A stretch of DNA of 64,000 bases from Sphingomonas citri (GCF_019429485.1 NZ_JAHXZN010000007.1:1-64000), one strand, 5' to 3'. Shown: positions 25,182 to 34,275, counted from the first letter of the stretch. Notes: generated by a model not told the origin, from the letters alone. Numbers and translations: made by a program.

Positions 25182-25897
25182 CGAGGGACGATCCTCTACA
25201 CGAGTACCGGATCCAGGCGCCAGCTGAGGACGCACTTGGTCGCCGCGCCGCAAAGCGGCGACAGGATCGAGGTATGACCGTCGAGCAACTTGCAGCGCGG
25301 GCTGGGGTCGACGCCCGTGATGTTGCGGCCTTTGAAAGCTCCGGAACGGGCACCGTTGCAACAATGGTCGCCCTGCACGTCGTCCTGTGTAAAGACCAAG
25401 CTCTGGAGGACCTATTCACCACACCTCGCTCCTGCAGAGCTGCCATGGCTGAGCGGGTACAGCACGCTCGACGCCGTGTTTATCGACGCCCTGATGCCCG
25501 ACGAACGGGTGGTCGTCCATCACTGCCGCAAGACGGAGACCGCTTCGAAATCCGACTGCGACCCGACCTGCCGATGGTTCTCGCCACCGCCGTGGCGGGG
25601 CGGCCGTTGAGCGGCGTGACCTCGCATCCGGTGCTCAATCGGGTCGACATCGCGATCACGGGCGTTACGGCCCATCAGCGATCCATCCGCCTTCACGTCA
25701 CCGGCACGGACCCATGGGTCCGACGCCAGTTCGCCGGCGGCAGCGATGCCCGGCGGGAAGTGAACCAGGAGATCGAGGCGCTGAAGGCGCGACGCAGGCG
25801 GCTCGAAGATTTGATCGCCCAGCACCTGACGATCCCAGGCCACAAGGGCGACATCGAGATTGCGATTGGGGACGACATCATCTTCGACGACGACTAG
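25127..25897 (+). CDS. Hypothetical protein with possible N-terminal XRE-type helix-turn-helix
   Basis: A 256-residue frame with GTG start at 25127. Residues about 40-90 (AAKRRQDRGMTVEQLAARAGVDARDVAAFESSG) resemble the Cro/XRE helix-turn-helix. The stretch around residues 105-140 is Arg-rich and could reflect a linker or a local frame change, since an alternative frame there is also open. The C-terminal 110 residues include an acidic-basic coiled segment (REVNQEIEALKARRRRLEDLIAQHL) and end IAIGDDIIFDDD. After the TAG the same frame continues for about 60 codons with similar composition, so the true protein may once have been longer. Function unknown. Confidence 0.5.
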   Translation: MATGETRLVGPDDADLVITRDDPLHEYRIQAPAEDALGRRAAKRRQDRGMTVEQLAARAGVDARDVAAFESSGTGTVATMVALHVVLCKDQALEDLFTTPRSCRAAMAERVQHARRRVYRRPDARRTGGRPSLPQDGDRFEIRLRPDLPMVLATAVAGRPLSGVTSHPVLNRVDIAITGVTAHQRSIRLHVTGTDPWVRRQFAGGSDARREVNQEIEALKARRRRLEDLIAQHLTIPGHKGDIEIAIGDDIIFDDD

Positions 25898-26418
25898 GAC
25901 GAGTTCGCGGATCGGCCATGGCCGAAGCGCGACGAGTTCGAAGGCATCTCACCAAGCGTCGCGCCCGGGACGCTCGCCACGACGAGGGCGACCCTGCGAT
26001 CGTCTCCGACGAGGAGGATCCGGCTTCCTACACCTGACAAGGACGATGAAGGTGAGAGCGCGCGCCGCCGTGACAGGATCAGGATAAGGCTATAAGCGTT
26101 CATGTGAAAATCGGCGCATATGCGTCGGATAGTTACAACGAGGTGCCGACGTGATGCAGTGCAAGGCCGGTTCGCCGAGAGGGAGAGGGGCTGTTCTTAC
26201 ATACAGTTACACCTCTCCCCCGGAATAACCATTCTGAGTCGAGGTAGCGTGAGGACCTGAAGAAGGGTCGTCGACGCCGCGGCCGGCAGCGCCGATTGCT
26301 TGGGCGTAGGGGCGTGGACCCACGGCATCACTGTGGGGCGCCGGCGATCGCGTTCGTTCCCGGAACGTTGCGCGCGCGCAGGCGCTTACGCCGAGACGCT
26401 TCGGAGAGGACCGATTCC
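25898..26418. other. Intergenic interval with a strong hairpin
   Basis: About 520 bases without a convincing gene; a 39-codon plus-strand frame at 25918-26037 is too weak to call. GGGAGAGG (26181-26188) pairs perfectly with CCTCTCCC (26212-26219), and inside it CTGT pairs with ACAG, so a two-part hairpin forms. It lacks a T-run, so it is not a typical terminator. It marks the approximate border between accessory DNA and the core-like region. Confidence 0.35.
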
Positions 26419-27000
26419 ATGAGCCTTCGTACGACGATACTCGCCGCCACCGCCGTGCTGGCGCTCGGCGCATGTAGCCGCGGGAACGACACGACGCAGA
26501 CCGGCGCGACGAACGGAAGCGACCTCGACGCGACCGGGATGGCGACCGCCACCCCCACCGCCGCCGCGCCCGCCAGCGCCGGTCAGAGCTTCGCCAACAC
26601 CGCGGCCGCCAGCGACGCCTTCGAGATCGAGACCTCGCGGCTGGCGCTCACCAATGCCTCCTCGCCCGCGGTCAAGCGCTTCGCCAAGGCGATGATCGAC
26701 GCGCACGAGGCATCCACCGCCAAGCTGAAGACCGTGGCGGCGGGCTTGTCGCCCGCGATCCAGCCGGTCGCGACGCTCAGCGCCGAGCAGCAGCAGACGG
26801 TGGAGAGCCTGCGCGCCGCGAAGGGTAGTGCGTTCGACAGCGCCTATGCCGCGGCGCAGTCAACGGCGCACCAGCAGACGCTCGACGTGCTCAAGGCCTA
26901 TGCCGCCTCGGGTGACGTGCCCGCGCTCAAGACGTTCGCGCAGGACCTGGTGCCGACCGTCACCGCGCACCTCAATATGGCCAAGGGGCTCAAGGTCTAA
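26419..27000 (+). CDS. DUF4142 family lipoprotein
   Basis: A 193-residue protein starting at ATG 26419, with GGAGAGGA 9 bases upstream. A lipobox LGAC (cysteine about residue 20) indicates a lipoprotein. A Thr/Ala-rich linker precedes the DUF4142 domain (about 65-190), with FAKAMIDAHEAST and HQQTLDVLKAYA blocks and the ferritin-like helices seen in this family. DUF4142 proteins are often annotated as putative outer membrane proteins and are common in sphingomonads and rhizobia, with links to stress. It stands alone. Confidence 0.87.
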   Translation: MSLRTTILAATAVLALGACSRGNDTTQTGATNGSDLDATGMATATPTAAAPASAGQSFANTAAASDAFEIETSRLALTNASSPAVKRFAKAMIDAHEASTAKLKTVAAGLSPAIQPVATLSAEQQQTVESLRAAKGSAFDSAYAAAQSTAHQQTLDVLKAYAASGDVPALKTFAQDLVPTVTAHLNMAKGLKV

Positions 27001-27396
27001 ATCGAAGCTCGTGCGAGCGGTCCGCCCCGACGCCGTACGGCGTCGGGCGAGCCGCTTCGCGTGCCAAGCTGCGCCACCGCGGCGCGAATGCTGTCCCTTG
27101 TCCTCCCCTCCCTTCGCCCTCGCGGACGCGCTGTCATCGACAAGATGTCCTCTGTTCAGTGTGTCGCCCTGCGTGACGCCCGCCGGCATCGAAGATGGAT
27201 GAACCGCCCTCACGCTGATCCTTGACGGCCTTGTGATCAGCTCGACGGCTCATGCCGACCGTGCTTTTGCAGCCGCAGTGACGAAGAAAGCAGCGACGGC
27301 GTTATTATTTAGTTAACCTTTTGCGAAGCGGCTGGCAGGGACGCCGCTCCGCGGCCGAGCGCCGCGTCCTGCTGACGTGACGTAAGAGGAATCCGT
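27001..27396. other. Intergenic interval
   Basis: About 400 bases between the DUF4142 and PEP-CTERM genes. Only an AT-rich patch (27300-27325, TTATTATTTAGTTAACC) stands out, a plausible upstream element for the next gene. No convincing open frame, RNA gene or repeat was found. Confidence 0.4.
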
Positions 27397-27957
27397 ATGA
27401 AGAATCTCGTGGCTATCGCCCTGGTGGCAGCCGCCTCGACCGCGGTGGCTTCATCGGCCGCCGCCGCCACCTTCCCGGTGGGCTCGCGCAACTTCAGGGC
27501 AACTCCGGGCGCCGGCGGCTCCTTCTCGGGCGCCTTCTTCAACCGCGGTATCCGTGCGGGGGCGTTCACCGACACCTTCACTTTCACCCTGCCGACGGAC
27601 GGTCTGGGCAGCGGCACGGTGACGACCAGCGTGACCGACCTCGGCTCGGTCAGCGACGTCGATTTCACCTCGGTGTTCATCAACGGTGTCGCCGCCGAGA
27701 TCACGCGCACCGCCGGCGGCGCCTTTGAGGTCGCCTTCGTCAACAACGTGCCGATCGTCGCGGGTGAGCTGAACCGCCTCGTCGTAAACGGCATCTCGCG
27801 CGGCAACGGTGCCTATGGCGGCCAGGCGACGTTCGCGCCGCTGAGCTCGGCGGTGCCGGAGCCCGCGACCTGGGCGATGATGATCATGGGCTTCGGCGTG
27901 GTCGGCTACGCGATGCGCCGCCGTCGCGTGACCTTCCGGCCGCGTCAGGCCGTCTGA
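27397..27957 (+). CDS. PEP-CTERM (FxDxF-type) exported protein
   Basis: A 186-residue secreted protein. It has a signal peptide (residues 1-25, ending SSAAAAT) and a C-terminal sorting signal VPEPATWAMMIMGFGVVGYAMRRRR: PEP motif, hydrophobic helix and basic cluster. An FTDTFTF stretch near residue 50 matches the FxDxF-type PEP-CTERM family. Such proteins are processed by exosortase and displayed on the cell surface, often in exopolysaccharide-producing bacteria. No exosortase gene is in this window. Confidence 0.9.
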   Translation: MKNLVAIALVAAASTAVASSAAAATFPVGSRNFRATPGAGGSFSGAFFNRGIRAGAFTDTFTFTLPTDGLGSGTVTTSVTDLGSVSDVDFTSVFINGVAAEITRTAGGAFEVAFVNNVPIVAGELNRLVVNGISRGNGAYGGQATFAPLSSAVPEPATWAMMIMGFGVVGYAMRRRRVTFRPRQAV

Positions 27958-27993
27958 TCGAGGGTCCATCGTCGACTCATAGGCCCGTTCGGG

Positions 27994-28033
27994 GGGGAGG
28001 GGTGCTTCAACGGCGCTCCTCCCCTTCGTCGTT
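27994..28033 (+). terminator. Candidate terminator after the PEP-CTERM gene
   Basis: GGGGAGGGGTGC (27994-28005) pairs imperfectly with GCGCTCCTCCCC (28013-28024) around a 7-base loop, followed by TTCGTCGTTT. The stem is long and GC-rich, with wobble and a mismatch, and the T-tract is weak. It begins 37 bases after the gene's stop. Confidence 0.5.
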
Positions 28034-28189
28034 TCCACGGCCCGGTCGCGGGCGGCACGTCGCCCGGATCGGTCGGCGACCGCGATCGCGCTATTCCGTC
28101 TCCGCCCCCACTTGACGACGTGCCGCCGCTTCCGCAGGCTGGTGGTAACGATACCAGGACGTCGGACGGCGGCGGGGAGAGACGCGGAG

Positions 28190-29857
28190 ATGACGCTACC
28201 ACGTGTCACGATGGACCGGCGCGCGGCACTGCTGGGCGGGGCTGCCGCCAGTGCCGCCCTCTCCGCCCCCTTGGAGGCCGCGACGCCGCGCCGGGAGGCC
28301 GCCGCCGCCACCCGCTGTAGCACGCCGCGGAGTGCGATGGCGCGCACCCGCTATGGCCCGGTGCGCGGCTACGTCTCGGACGAGGTGCTGGTCTTCAAGG
28401 GCATACCCTACGGCGACGGTACCGGCGGCGCCAACCGCTGGTTGCCGGCCAAGCCGCCGACGCCGTGGCAGGACGCCTATCCCGCGCTCGCCTACGGTGC
28501 CAACTGCCCCCAGACGCCGCACAGCTTCCGCGCCAAGGAGCACACCTTCCTGCAGCAATGGACCGACGGCTTCCAGGGCGAGGACATGCTCAAGCTCAAC
28601 GTCTGGACGCCGTCGCTCAGCGGCAGCCGGCCGGTGATGGTCTATTTTCACGGCGGCGGCTTCAGCTTCGGCTCCTCCTACGAACTCGCCTCGCACGACG
28701 GGGCGCAGATGGCGCGCCACCACGACGTGGTGCAGGTGTCGATCAATCACCGGCTCAACGTGCTCGGTTTCCTCGACATGACCGAGGTCGGCGGCAGCGC
28801 GTACGAGGGGTCGGTCAACGTCGGCATGACCGATTGCGTCGCCGCGCTGCGCTGGGTGCAGGAGAACATCGCCTCCTTCGGCGGCGATCCCGACAAAGTG
28901 ATGATCTACGGCCAGTCGGGCGGCGGATCGAAGGTCACCACGCTGCTCGGCATGCCCTCGACCCGCGGCATGGTACACCGCGCCGCGGTTCAGTCGGGCG
29001 GGGGCGGGAACATCCCGGACCGCGACCAGTCGCGCGACTACGCCCGGCGGGTGGTGAAGGAGCTGGGCGTCGGCCCGCGCGATCTGGCGGCGTTGCAGGC
29101 GATGCCGTGGCAGCGCCTGTTCGACGCCAGCAACAAGGTGGCGGGCGACATCAATGGGCCGATGCGTCGCTCGTTCTGGTTCGCCATGGGACCCGGGGCG
29201 TCGCCGCGCGTGGGCTGGGGTCCGACGCTCGACGAGGCGACGGTCACGCTGCGCTCGTTCCACGACGCCGCGCCGGCCCAGGCGCGCGACGTGCCGCTGC
29301 TGATCGGCTCGGTCAGCGAGGAGGGCATGTCGTACAGCTCCAACCCCAGCGAGGCGGAGTGGCGCGCCTCGCTCACGAAGGATCTCGGCGCCGCGAAGGC
29401 CGAGGCGCTGGTCGCCGCGATGAAGCGCGCGCAGCCGAACAAGAGCATTCGGACGCTCTCCTACGGCGTGGGCGGCTACGCGCAGCGCAACAACGTGCAG
29501 CGCATGGTCAAGCTGCGCCACGACGCGGGCGGCGCGCCCGCCTACCAATATTGGTTCACGTGGCAGTCGCCTCAGCTCGACGGCCAGTGCGGCGCCTGGC
29601 ACACCGCCGAGCTCGCCTTCTGCTTCGACAACACCGCGCTGTGTGACCAAGGGACCGGCAACACGCCGGCCGCCCGCGCGCTGGCGCGCCGGACCGCGAC
29701 CGCCTGGGCGCAGTTCGCCCGCACGGGCAATCCCAGCCAGCCCGGCCTGGCGTGGCAGGCGACCGACCCGAGCCGCTGCCAGACCATGATCCTCGACGAT
29801 CACTGCCGCATGGCGGACGATCCCGACGGCGAGGTGCGGCGGGTGCTGCTCGCCTGA
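28190..29857 (+). CDS. Carboxylesterase type B, Tat-exported
   Basis: A 555-residue alpha/beta hydrolase. The start at ATG 28190 gives an N-terminus MTLPRVTMDRRAALLGG with a twin-arginine-like signal; a second ATG seven codons on is also possible. Type B esterase landmarks: FKGIPYG, VYFHGGGFSFGS (oxyanion hole), the nucleophile S243 in GQSGGG, and GAWHTAELAFCF near residue 470 with the catalytic histidine region. It would hydrolyse ester substituents in the periplasm. The GH127 arabinofuranosidase gene follows 93 bases downstream on the same strand, suggesting joint degradation of esterified plant polysaccharides (inference). Confidence 0.87.
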   Translation: MTLPRVTMDRRAALLGGAAASAALSAPLEAATPRREAAAATRCSTPRSAMARTRYGPVRGYVSDEVLVFKGIPYGDGTGGANRWLPAKPPTPWQDAYPALAYGANCPQTPHSFRAKEHTFLQQWTDGFQGEDMLKLNVWTPSLSGSRPVMVYFHGGGFSFGSSYELASHDGAQMARHHDVVQVSINHRLNVLGFLDMTEVGGSAYEGSVNVGMTDCVAALRWVQENIASFGGDPDKVMIYGQSGGGSKVTTLLGMPSTRGMVHRAAVQSGGGGNIPDRDQSRDYARRVVKELGVGPRDLAALQAMPWQRLFDASNKVAGDINGPMRRSFWFAMGPGASPRVGWGPTLDEATVTLRSFHDAAPAQARDVPLLIGSVSEEGMSYSSNPSEAEWRASLTKDLGAAKAEALVAAMKRAQPNKSIRTLSYGVGGYAQRNNVQRMVKLRHDAGGAPAYQYWFTWQSPQLDGQCGAWHTAELAFCFDNTALCDQGTGNTPAARALARRTATAWAQFARTGNPSQPGLAWQATDPSRCQTMILDDHCRMADDPDGEVRRVLLA

Positions 29858-29950
29858 ACGACTGGGCAGATGGACGGCACCGATGCCATCGTGCGACGAG
29901 GGTGATCGTGGGACGGTATTCGCGAACGAGCGGCAGGACGGAGCGCTAGG

Positions 29951-31885
29951 ATGATCGACGTCAGAAAGGCGCGCGCGCTCTCGCGCCGCCGCTTTCTCAC
30001 CAGCGCGGCCGTGTTGCCGCTGACGGCGAGCGCCCTCGACGCAGTTGCGGCGCCGCTCCCGGCAGCCGTCCCGGACCGGCTGCGCGCCTTCGACCTGCGC
30101 GACGTCGATCTCGCCGACGGTCCCTTCCTCCACGCGCAGCGGATGACCGAGGCTTATCTGCTACGGCTCGAACCCGACCGGCTGCTGCACAATTTCCGCG
30201 TGAATGCGGGGCTGAACGCGAAGGCGCCGGTCTATGGCGGGTGGGAATCGGAGCCGACCTGGGCCGACATCAACTGCCACGGCCACACGCTCGGCCATTA
30301 TCTCACCGCCTGCGCGCTGGCGTGGCGCTCGACCGGTGACGCGCGCTTCCGCGAGCGGGTCGACTATATCGCGGACGAGCTCGCCGCCTGCCAGCAAGCC
30401 TCGGGCACCGGCCTGGTCTGCGCCTTCCCCAAGGGACCGGCGCTGGTCGCGGCGCACCTCCGCGGCGAGCCGATCACGGGCGTGCCCTGGTACACGCTCC
30501 ACAAGATCTTCGCCGGACTGCGCGACGCGGCGCTGCTGGCCGACAGCCAGCGCGCGCGCGCGGTGCTGATCCGGTTCGCCGACTGGGCGGTGGTGGCGAC
30601 GCGCCCGCTGTCGGACCAGCAGTTCGAGGCCATGCTCGAGACCGAACATGGCGGCATGAACGAGGTCCTCGCCGACCTCTATCTGATGACAGGTAACGCC
30701 GATTACCGCACCCTGGCGCAGCGCTTCTCGCACAAGGCGATCCTGGAGCCGCTGGCGCGCCAGCGCGATCACCTCGACGGGCTCCACGCCAACACGCAGA
30801 TCCCCAAGGTCATCGGCTTCGAGCGACTTTATGCCGCCACCGGCGAGGCGCGCTACCGCGACGCCGCCACCTTCTTCTGGCGCACGGTCGCGCACACGCG
30901 CTCGTTCGCGACCGGCGGTCACGGCGACAACGAGCATTTCTTCCCGGTGGCGGCCTTCGCCGAGCACGTCTTCTCCGCCAAGGGCTCTGAGACCTGCTGC
31001 CAGCACAACATGCTGCGGCTGACGCGCGCGCTGTTCCTGCAGGAACCCAGCGCCGATTACGCCGACTTCTACGAGCGCGTGCTGTACAACGGCATCCTCG
31101 CCTCGCAGGACCCGGACAGCGGCATGGCGACCTATTTCCAGGGCGCCCGCCCCGGCTACATGAAATTGTACCACACACCCGAGGATTCTTTCTGGTGCTG
31201 CACCGGCACGGGCATGGAGAATCACGTCAAATACCGCGACTCGATCTACTTCCACGACGATCGCTCGCTGTACGTGAACCTCTTCATCCCTTCCGCCGTG
31301 CGCTGGGCCGAGCGGCGCGCGACGCTGACTCAGACCACCAGCTTCCCGGAGCAGCCCGGCACCGCGCTGCGCTGGACGCTCGCGATCCCGACCGAGCTGA
31401 CGCTCCAGCTGCGCCACCCGCGCTGGAGCCGCGAGGCGATCGTCCGGGTGAACGGCCGCGAGGTCTTGCGCTCGCGTGCGCCCGGACGCTTTCTCGCGCT
31501 GACGCGGACCTGGCGCGACGGCGACCGGGTAGAGCTACGCCTCGCCATGGACGTGACGGTGGAGGAGGCGCCGGCGGCGCCCGGCATCGCCGCGGTCCTG
31601 TACGGGCCGCTGGTGCTGGCGGGTGCGCTCGGGCGCGACGGTCTCGCCCCGGGCTCCGATATCGTGGTCAACGAGCGCCGCTACGGCAGCTACAACGATG
31701 CTCCGTTCACCGCACCGTCGCTCGCCGGTGACGCCGCGTCGCTCGCCCGGTCGGTGCGGCCGACCGGGGCGCCGCTGGAGTTCACGATCGCCGCCGCCGA
31801 TCGTCGCGAGGTTCGCCTCATCCCCTATCACCGCATCGCGCACGAGCGTTACGCGACCTATTGGCAGCTGGTCGACCGGACCTAG
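29951..31885 (+). CDS. Glycoside hydrolase family 127 (DUF1680), beta-L-arabinofuranosidase
   Basis: A 644-residue protein with a twin-arginine signal (SRRRFLTSAAVLPL). The catalytic domain is DUF1680/GH127, recognisable by WADINCHGHTLGHYL, GGMNEVLADLY, and the zinc-cysteine site. E347 and C349 in GSETCCQHN and C416-C417 in FWCCTGTG match the Glu/Cys/Cys/Cys zinc ligands known from Bifidobacterium HypBA1, one of which is the nucleophile. The C-terminal part is a beta-sandwich. It should release beta-L-arabinofuranose from arabinose-containing glycans in the periplasm. Activity on other sugars is possible, as GH127 is diverse. Confidence 0.9.
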   Translation: MIDVRKARALSRRRFLTSAAVLPLTASALDAVAAPLPAAVPDRLRAFDLRDVDLADGPFLHAQRMTEAYLLRLEPDRLLHNFRVNAGLNAKAPVYGGWESEPTWADINCHGHTLGHYLTACALAWRSTGDARFRERVDYIADELAACQQASGTGLVCAFPKGPALVAAHLRGEPITGVPWYTLHKIFAGLRDAALLADSQRARAVLIRFADWAVVATRPLSDQQFEAMLETEHGGMNEVLADLYLMTGNADYRTLAQRFSHKAILEPLARQRDHLDGLHANTQIPKVIGFERLYAATGEARYRDAATFFWRTVAHTRSFATGGHGDNEHFFPVAAFAEHVFSAKGSETCCQHNMLRLTRALFLQEPSADYADFYERVLYNGILASQDPDSGMATYFQGARPGYMKLYHTPEDSFWCCTGTGMENHVKYRDSIYFHDDRSLYVNLFIPSAVRWAERRATLTQTTSFPEQPGTALRWTLAIPTELTLQLRHPRWSREAIVRVNGREVLRSRAPGRFLALTRTWRDGDRVELRLAMDVTVEEAPAAPGIAAVLYGPLVLAGALGRDGLAPGSDIVVNERRYGSYNDAPFTAPSLAGDAASLARSVRPTGAPLEFTIAAADRREVRLIPYHRIAHERYATYWQLVDRT

Positions 31886-32261
31886 CCGGCCGGTTGGTCG
31901 TCGAGCGACGGGGGGACGCCCGACCCCAGAGGCGCAACGCCGAAGCGGCGGTCCGCGGTTCCTTTTTTCGCCGGTGTCGGCCCGACAGGGCGATGCCCCG
32001 TCATTCCGAATCGGGACCAGTCGGCCGGGTGAGTCTCGCCCGTGCGCCGCGACGGCGAGGTCTGCACCGTTTTCCCGCGCCGGACGTTGACGATGAAGCA
32101 CGACACCCGCTTAACGCTCGTTAAGCCGCGCTTCGCGTGGTAGCGTGACCGGTATCTCCAGAGTTTGACGCGAGGTTCACGTATCACCTTCCTGATCGCA
32201 CGGCAGACATCGGGCACGTCGCGGTTCTCGGCGGTTCCTCACCCGCATAGGCGCGAAGGCC
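31886..32261. other. Intergenic interval with a perfect palindrome
   Basis: About 375 bases. GCTTAACG (32109-32116) and CGTTAAGC (32119-32126) form a perfect 8-base palindrome with a 2-base spacer, about 135 bases before the kinase start. It could be an operator for the kinase gene or a small hairpin ending the GH127 transcript. No gene was found. Confidence 0.4.
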
Positions 32262-33851
32262 ATGGGCGAGCTTAGCGCGGGCGCGGCGCAGACCGGTGCG
32301 AGCGAGCGCGGCGCGTCGAGGCTCGCCGCGCGCGGCTGGCGGGTCGACGAGGCGCGGCGCCGCGCCACGATCGACTCGCTTCATCTCGCCTCGCTGCGCC
32401 GCTCGGCCGCGCTGCGCCAGATCACCGACTTCGCCGCGCAACTGTGCGCCGCGCCTGTGGCGCTGATCACGCTGATCGAGGAGGCCGACCAGACCTTCCT
32501 CGCGTCGACCGGCACCGACATGGAGGGGACCAAGCGCTCGGAGTCCTTCTGCGCGCACGCGATGTGGGAGGAGGACGTCACCGTCTTCCCCGACCTGACC
32601 GCGGACGAGCGCTTCCTCGGCAACCCGCTGCTGCGCGACCCTGGAGTGCGCTTCTACGCCGGGATGCCGCTGGTGGCCGACGACGGCGTCCCGCTCGGCG
32701 CGTTGTGCGTGCTCGACATGGTGCCGCGCCCCGAAGGGCTGACGGCACTGCAGCGCGACGGGCTGCGCGTGCTCGCCGCCAACGTGATGGCGCGGCTGCG
32801 CGGCTCACGCGACGACGCGGCGTGGCGCGAGGCCGCGGGCGAGGCGCGCCGCGCCGCCGCCGAGAGCGAGACGCGCTTCCGCACGCTGGCGGACACGATG
32901 CCGCAGATGGTGTGGTCGACGCTGCCCGACGGCTATCACGATTATTACAACGCGCGCTGGTACGAGTTCACCGGCATGCCCGAGGGCACGACCGACGGCG
33001 ACGAGTGGAACGGCATGTTCCATCCGGACGATCAGGCGCGCGCTTGGGCGGTGTGGCGCCACTCGCTCGAGACCGGCGAGGCCTATCAGATCGAGTATCG
33101 GCTGCGCCATGCCGACGGCACCTATCGCTGGGTGCTCGGCCGCGCGCTGCCGATCCGCGATCGCCACGGCGCGATCACGCGCTGGTTCGGCACCTGCACC
33201 GACATCCACGAGCAGAAACTCGCCCTGGAAGAACGCGAGGTGGTCAGCCAGGAGCTGAGCCACCGCATCAAGAACATCTTCTCGGTGATCTCGGGGCTGA
33301 TCCACTTCGCCGCGCGCGCGCATCCCGAACTGGCGACCGTCGCCAACGACCTGCGCCAGCGCATCATCGCGCTGGGCCGCGCGCACGATTTCGTCCGTCC
33401 GCACAGCAACGAGTCGCGCCCGCATCTCGCGCAGGACAGCCTACGCGGCCTGCTCACCGAGCTGTTCGCCCCGTATCAGCGCGCGCCGGGCGAGCGGATC
33501 ACGATCAGCGGCGACGACGTCGCGGTCGACGATCGCGCCGCAACGCCGCTGGCGCTGCTGTTCCACGAGCTCGCCACCAACGCGAGCAAATATGGCGCGC
33601 TGTCGGCCGAGCACGGCCATATCGATCTCGCGGTGGCGCGCGGCGACGGCACGGTGCGGCTCGACTGGCGCGAGCGCGACGGTCCCAGCCTCGCTTCGCC
33701 CCCGCCGGGCGGCGGCTTCGGCAGCCAGCTGATCGAGCTCAGCGCGGTGCGTCAGCTCGGCGGTGCGGTGACTCGCACCTGGCATCCGGACGGGCTGGAG
33801 CTGGTGGTGACGGTACCGCTGCCCGCGTTCAGCCGCGCCGCGGCCACCTGA
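32262..33851 (+). CDS. HWE-family sensor histidine kinase (GAF-PAS)
   Basis: A 529-residue soluble kinase. A GAF domain (about 45-180, with FCAHAMWEEDVTVFPDL) is followed by a PAS domain with PAC (about 205-325, WSTLPDGYHDYYNARWYEFTG...RWFGTCTDIHEQK). The HWE/HisKA_2 module comes last: the H-box SQELSHRIKNIFSV with phospho-acceptor H334, the N-box FHELATNASKYGAL with N440, and GFGSQLIE. There is no membrane segment, so it senses a cytoplasmic signal. It converges with a single-domain response regulator gene, overlapping it by 23 bases. It probably feeds a phosphorelay such as the general stress response; partner identity is inference. Confidence 0.92.
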   Translation: MGELSAGAAQTGASERGASRLAARGWRVDEARRRATIDSLHLASLRRSAALRQITDFAAQLCAAPVALITLIEEADQTFLASTGTDMEGTKRSESFCAHAMWEEDVTVFPDLTADERFLGNPLLRDPGVRFYAGMPLVADDGVPLGALCVLDMVPRPEGLTALQRDGLRVLAANVMARLRGSRDDAAWREAAGEARRAAAESETRFRTLADTMPQMVWSTLPDGYHDYYNARWYEFTGMPEGTTDGDEWNGMFHPDDQARAWAVWRHSLETGEAYQIEYRLRHADGTYRWVLGRALPIRDRHGAITRWFGTCTDIHEQKLALEEREVVSQELSHRIKNIFSVISGLIHFAARAHPELATVANDLRQRIIALGRAHDFVRPHSNESRPHLAQDSLRGLLTELFAPYQRAPGERITISGDDVAVDDRAATPLALLFHELATNASKYGALSAEHGHIDLAVARGDGTVRLDWRERDGPSLASPPPGGGFGSQLIELSAVRQLGGAVTRTWHPDGLELVVTVPLPAFSRAAAT

Positions 33852-34230
33852 CGAACTCGGGCGGGGTCGCCGCGTCGGCCGGCGCCATCTCGGTCGCGGT
33901 CAGCGCCGCGCTGAGGATCGCCTCATCGTTGAAGGGCTTCCTAATATAGCCGAGCGCGCTGCCGGGATCGGTGATCTGGCCCGGGTTGGCGGTGACGAAC
34001 ACCACCTTCACGCCGTGCTCGCGCGCGATCCGCTCGGCGATCACGGGACCCGTCGCGCCGTCTCGCAGATTGACGTCGACGAAGGCGAACTGACAGCCCG
34101 GCGCGGCACGATAGGCGCTCTCCGCGTCCGCCGCGATCGCGGCGACCACGAATCCCGCGTCCTCGAGGATCCGCTCGAGGTCGAGCGCGACGAAGATCTC
34201 GTCCTCCACGATGAGCGCGGTCTGGGGCAT
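33829..34230 (-). CDS. Single-domain response regulator receiver protein
   Basis: A 133-residue receiver domain with no output domain. Acidic pocket D10/E11, phospho-acceptor D52 (FVDVNLRDG), T80 and K98 (YIRKPF) are all in place. It overlaps the end of the convergent HWE kinase gene by 23 bases and follows metX-metW on the minus strand at 45 bases. It probably acts as a phosphate shuttle or sink for the neighbouring kinase or another histidine kinase. No promoter was assigned. Confidence 0.9.
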   Translation of the reverse strand: MPQTALIVEDEIFVALDLERILEDAGFVVAAIAADAESAYRAAPGCQFAFVDVNLRDGATGPVIAERIAREHGVKVVFVTANPGQITDPGSALGYIRKPFNDEAILSAALTATEMAPADAATPPEFVRWPRRG

Positions 34231-34275
34231 GACGTCGCTTCGATCACTCCGCTGGTTGGCTCGGGTTAACCCCGA

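Noticed and set aside
23316..26418. SspE-type effector or a CRISPR array after the operon
   Set aside because: No protein with SspE-like length or domains and no regularly spaced direct repeats were found in the interval.
28196..30133. Minus-strand 645-codon frame opposite the carboxylesterase
   Set aside because: Shadow frame in high-GC DNA. The product is a repetitive His/Arg/Val mixture without motifs, whereas the plus strand has the esterase nucleophile and Tat signal.
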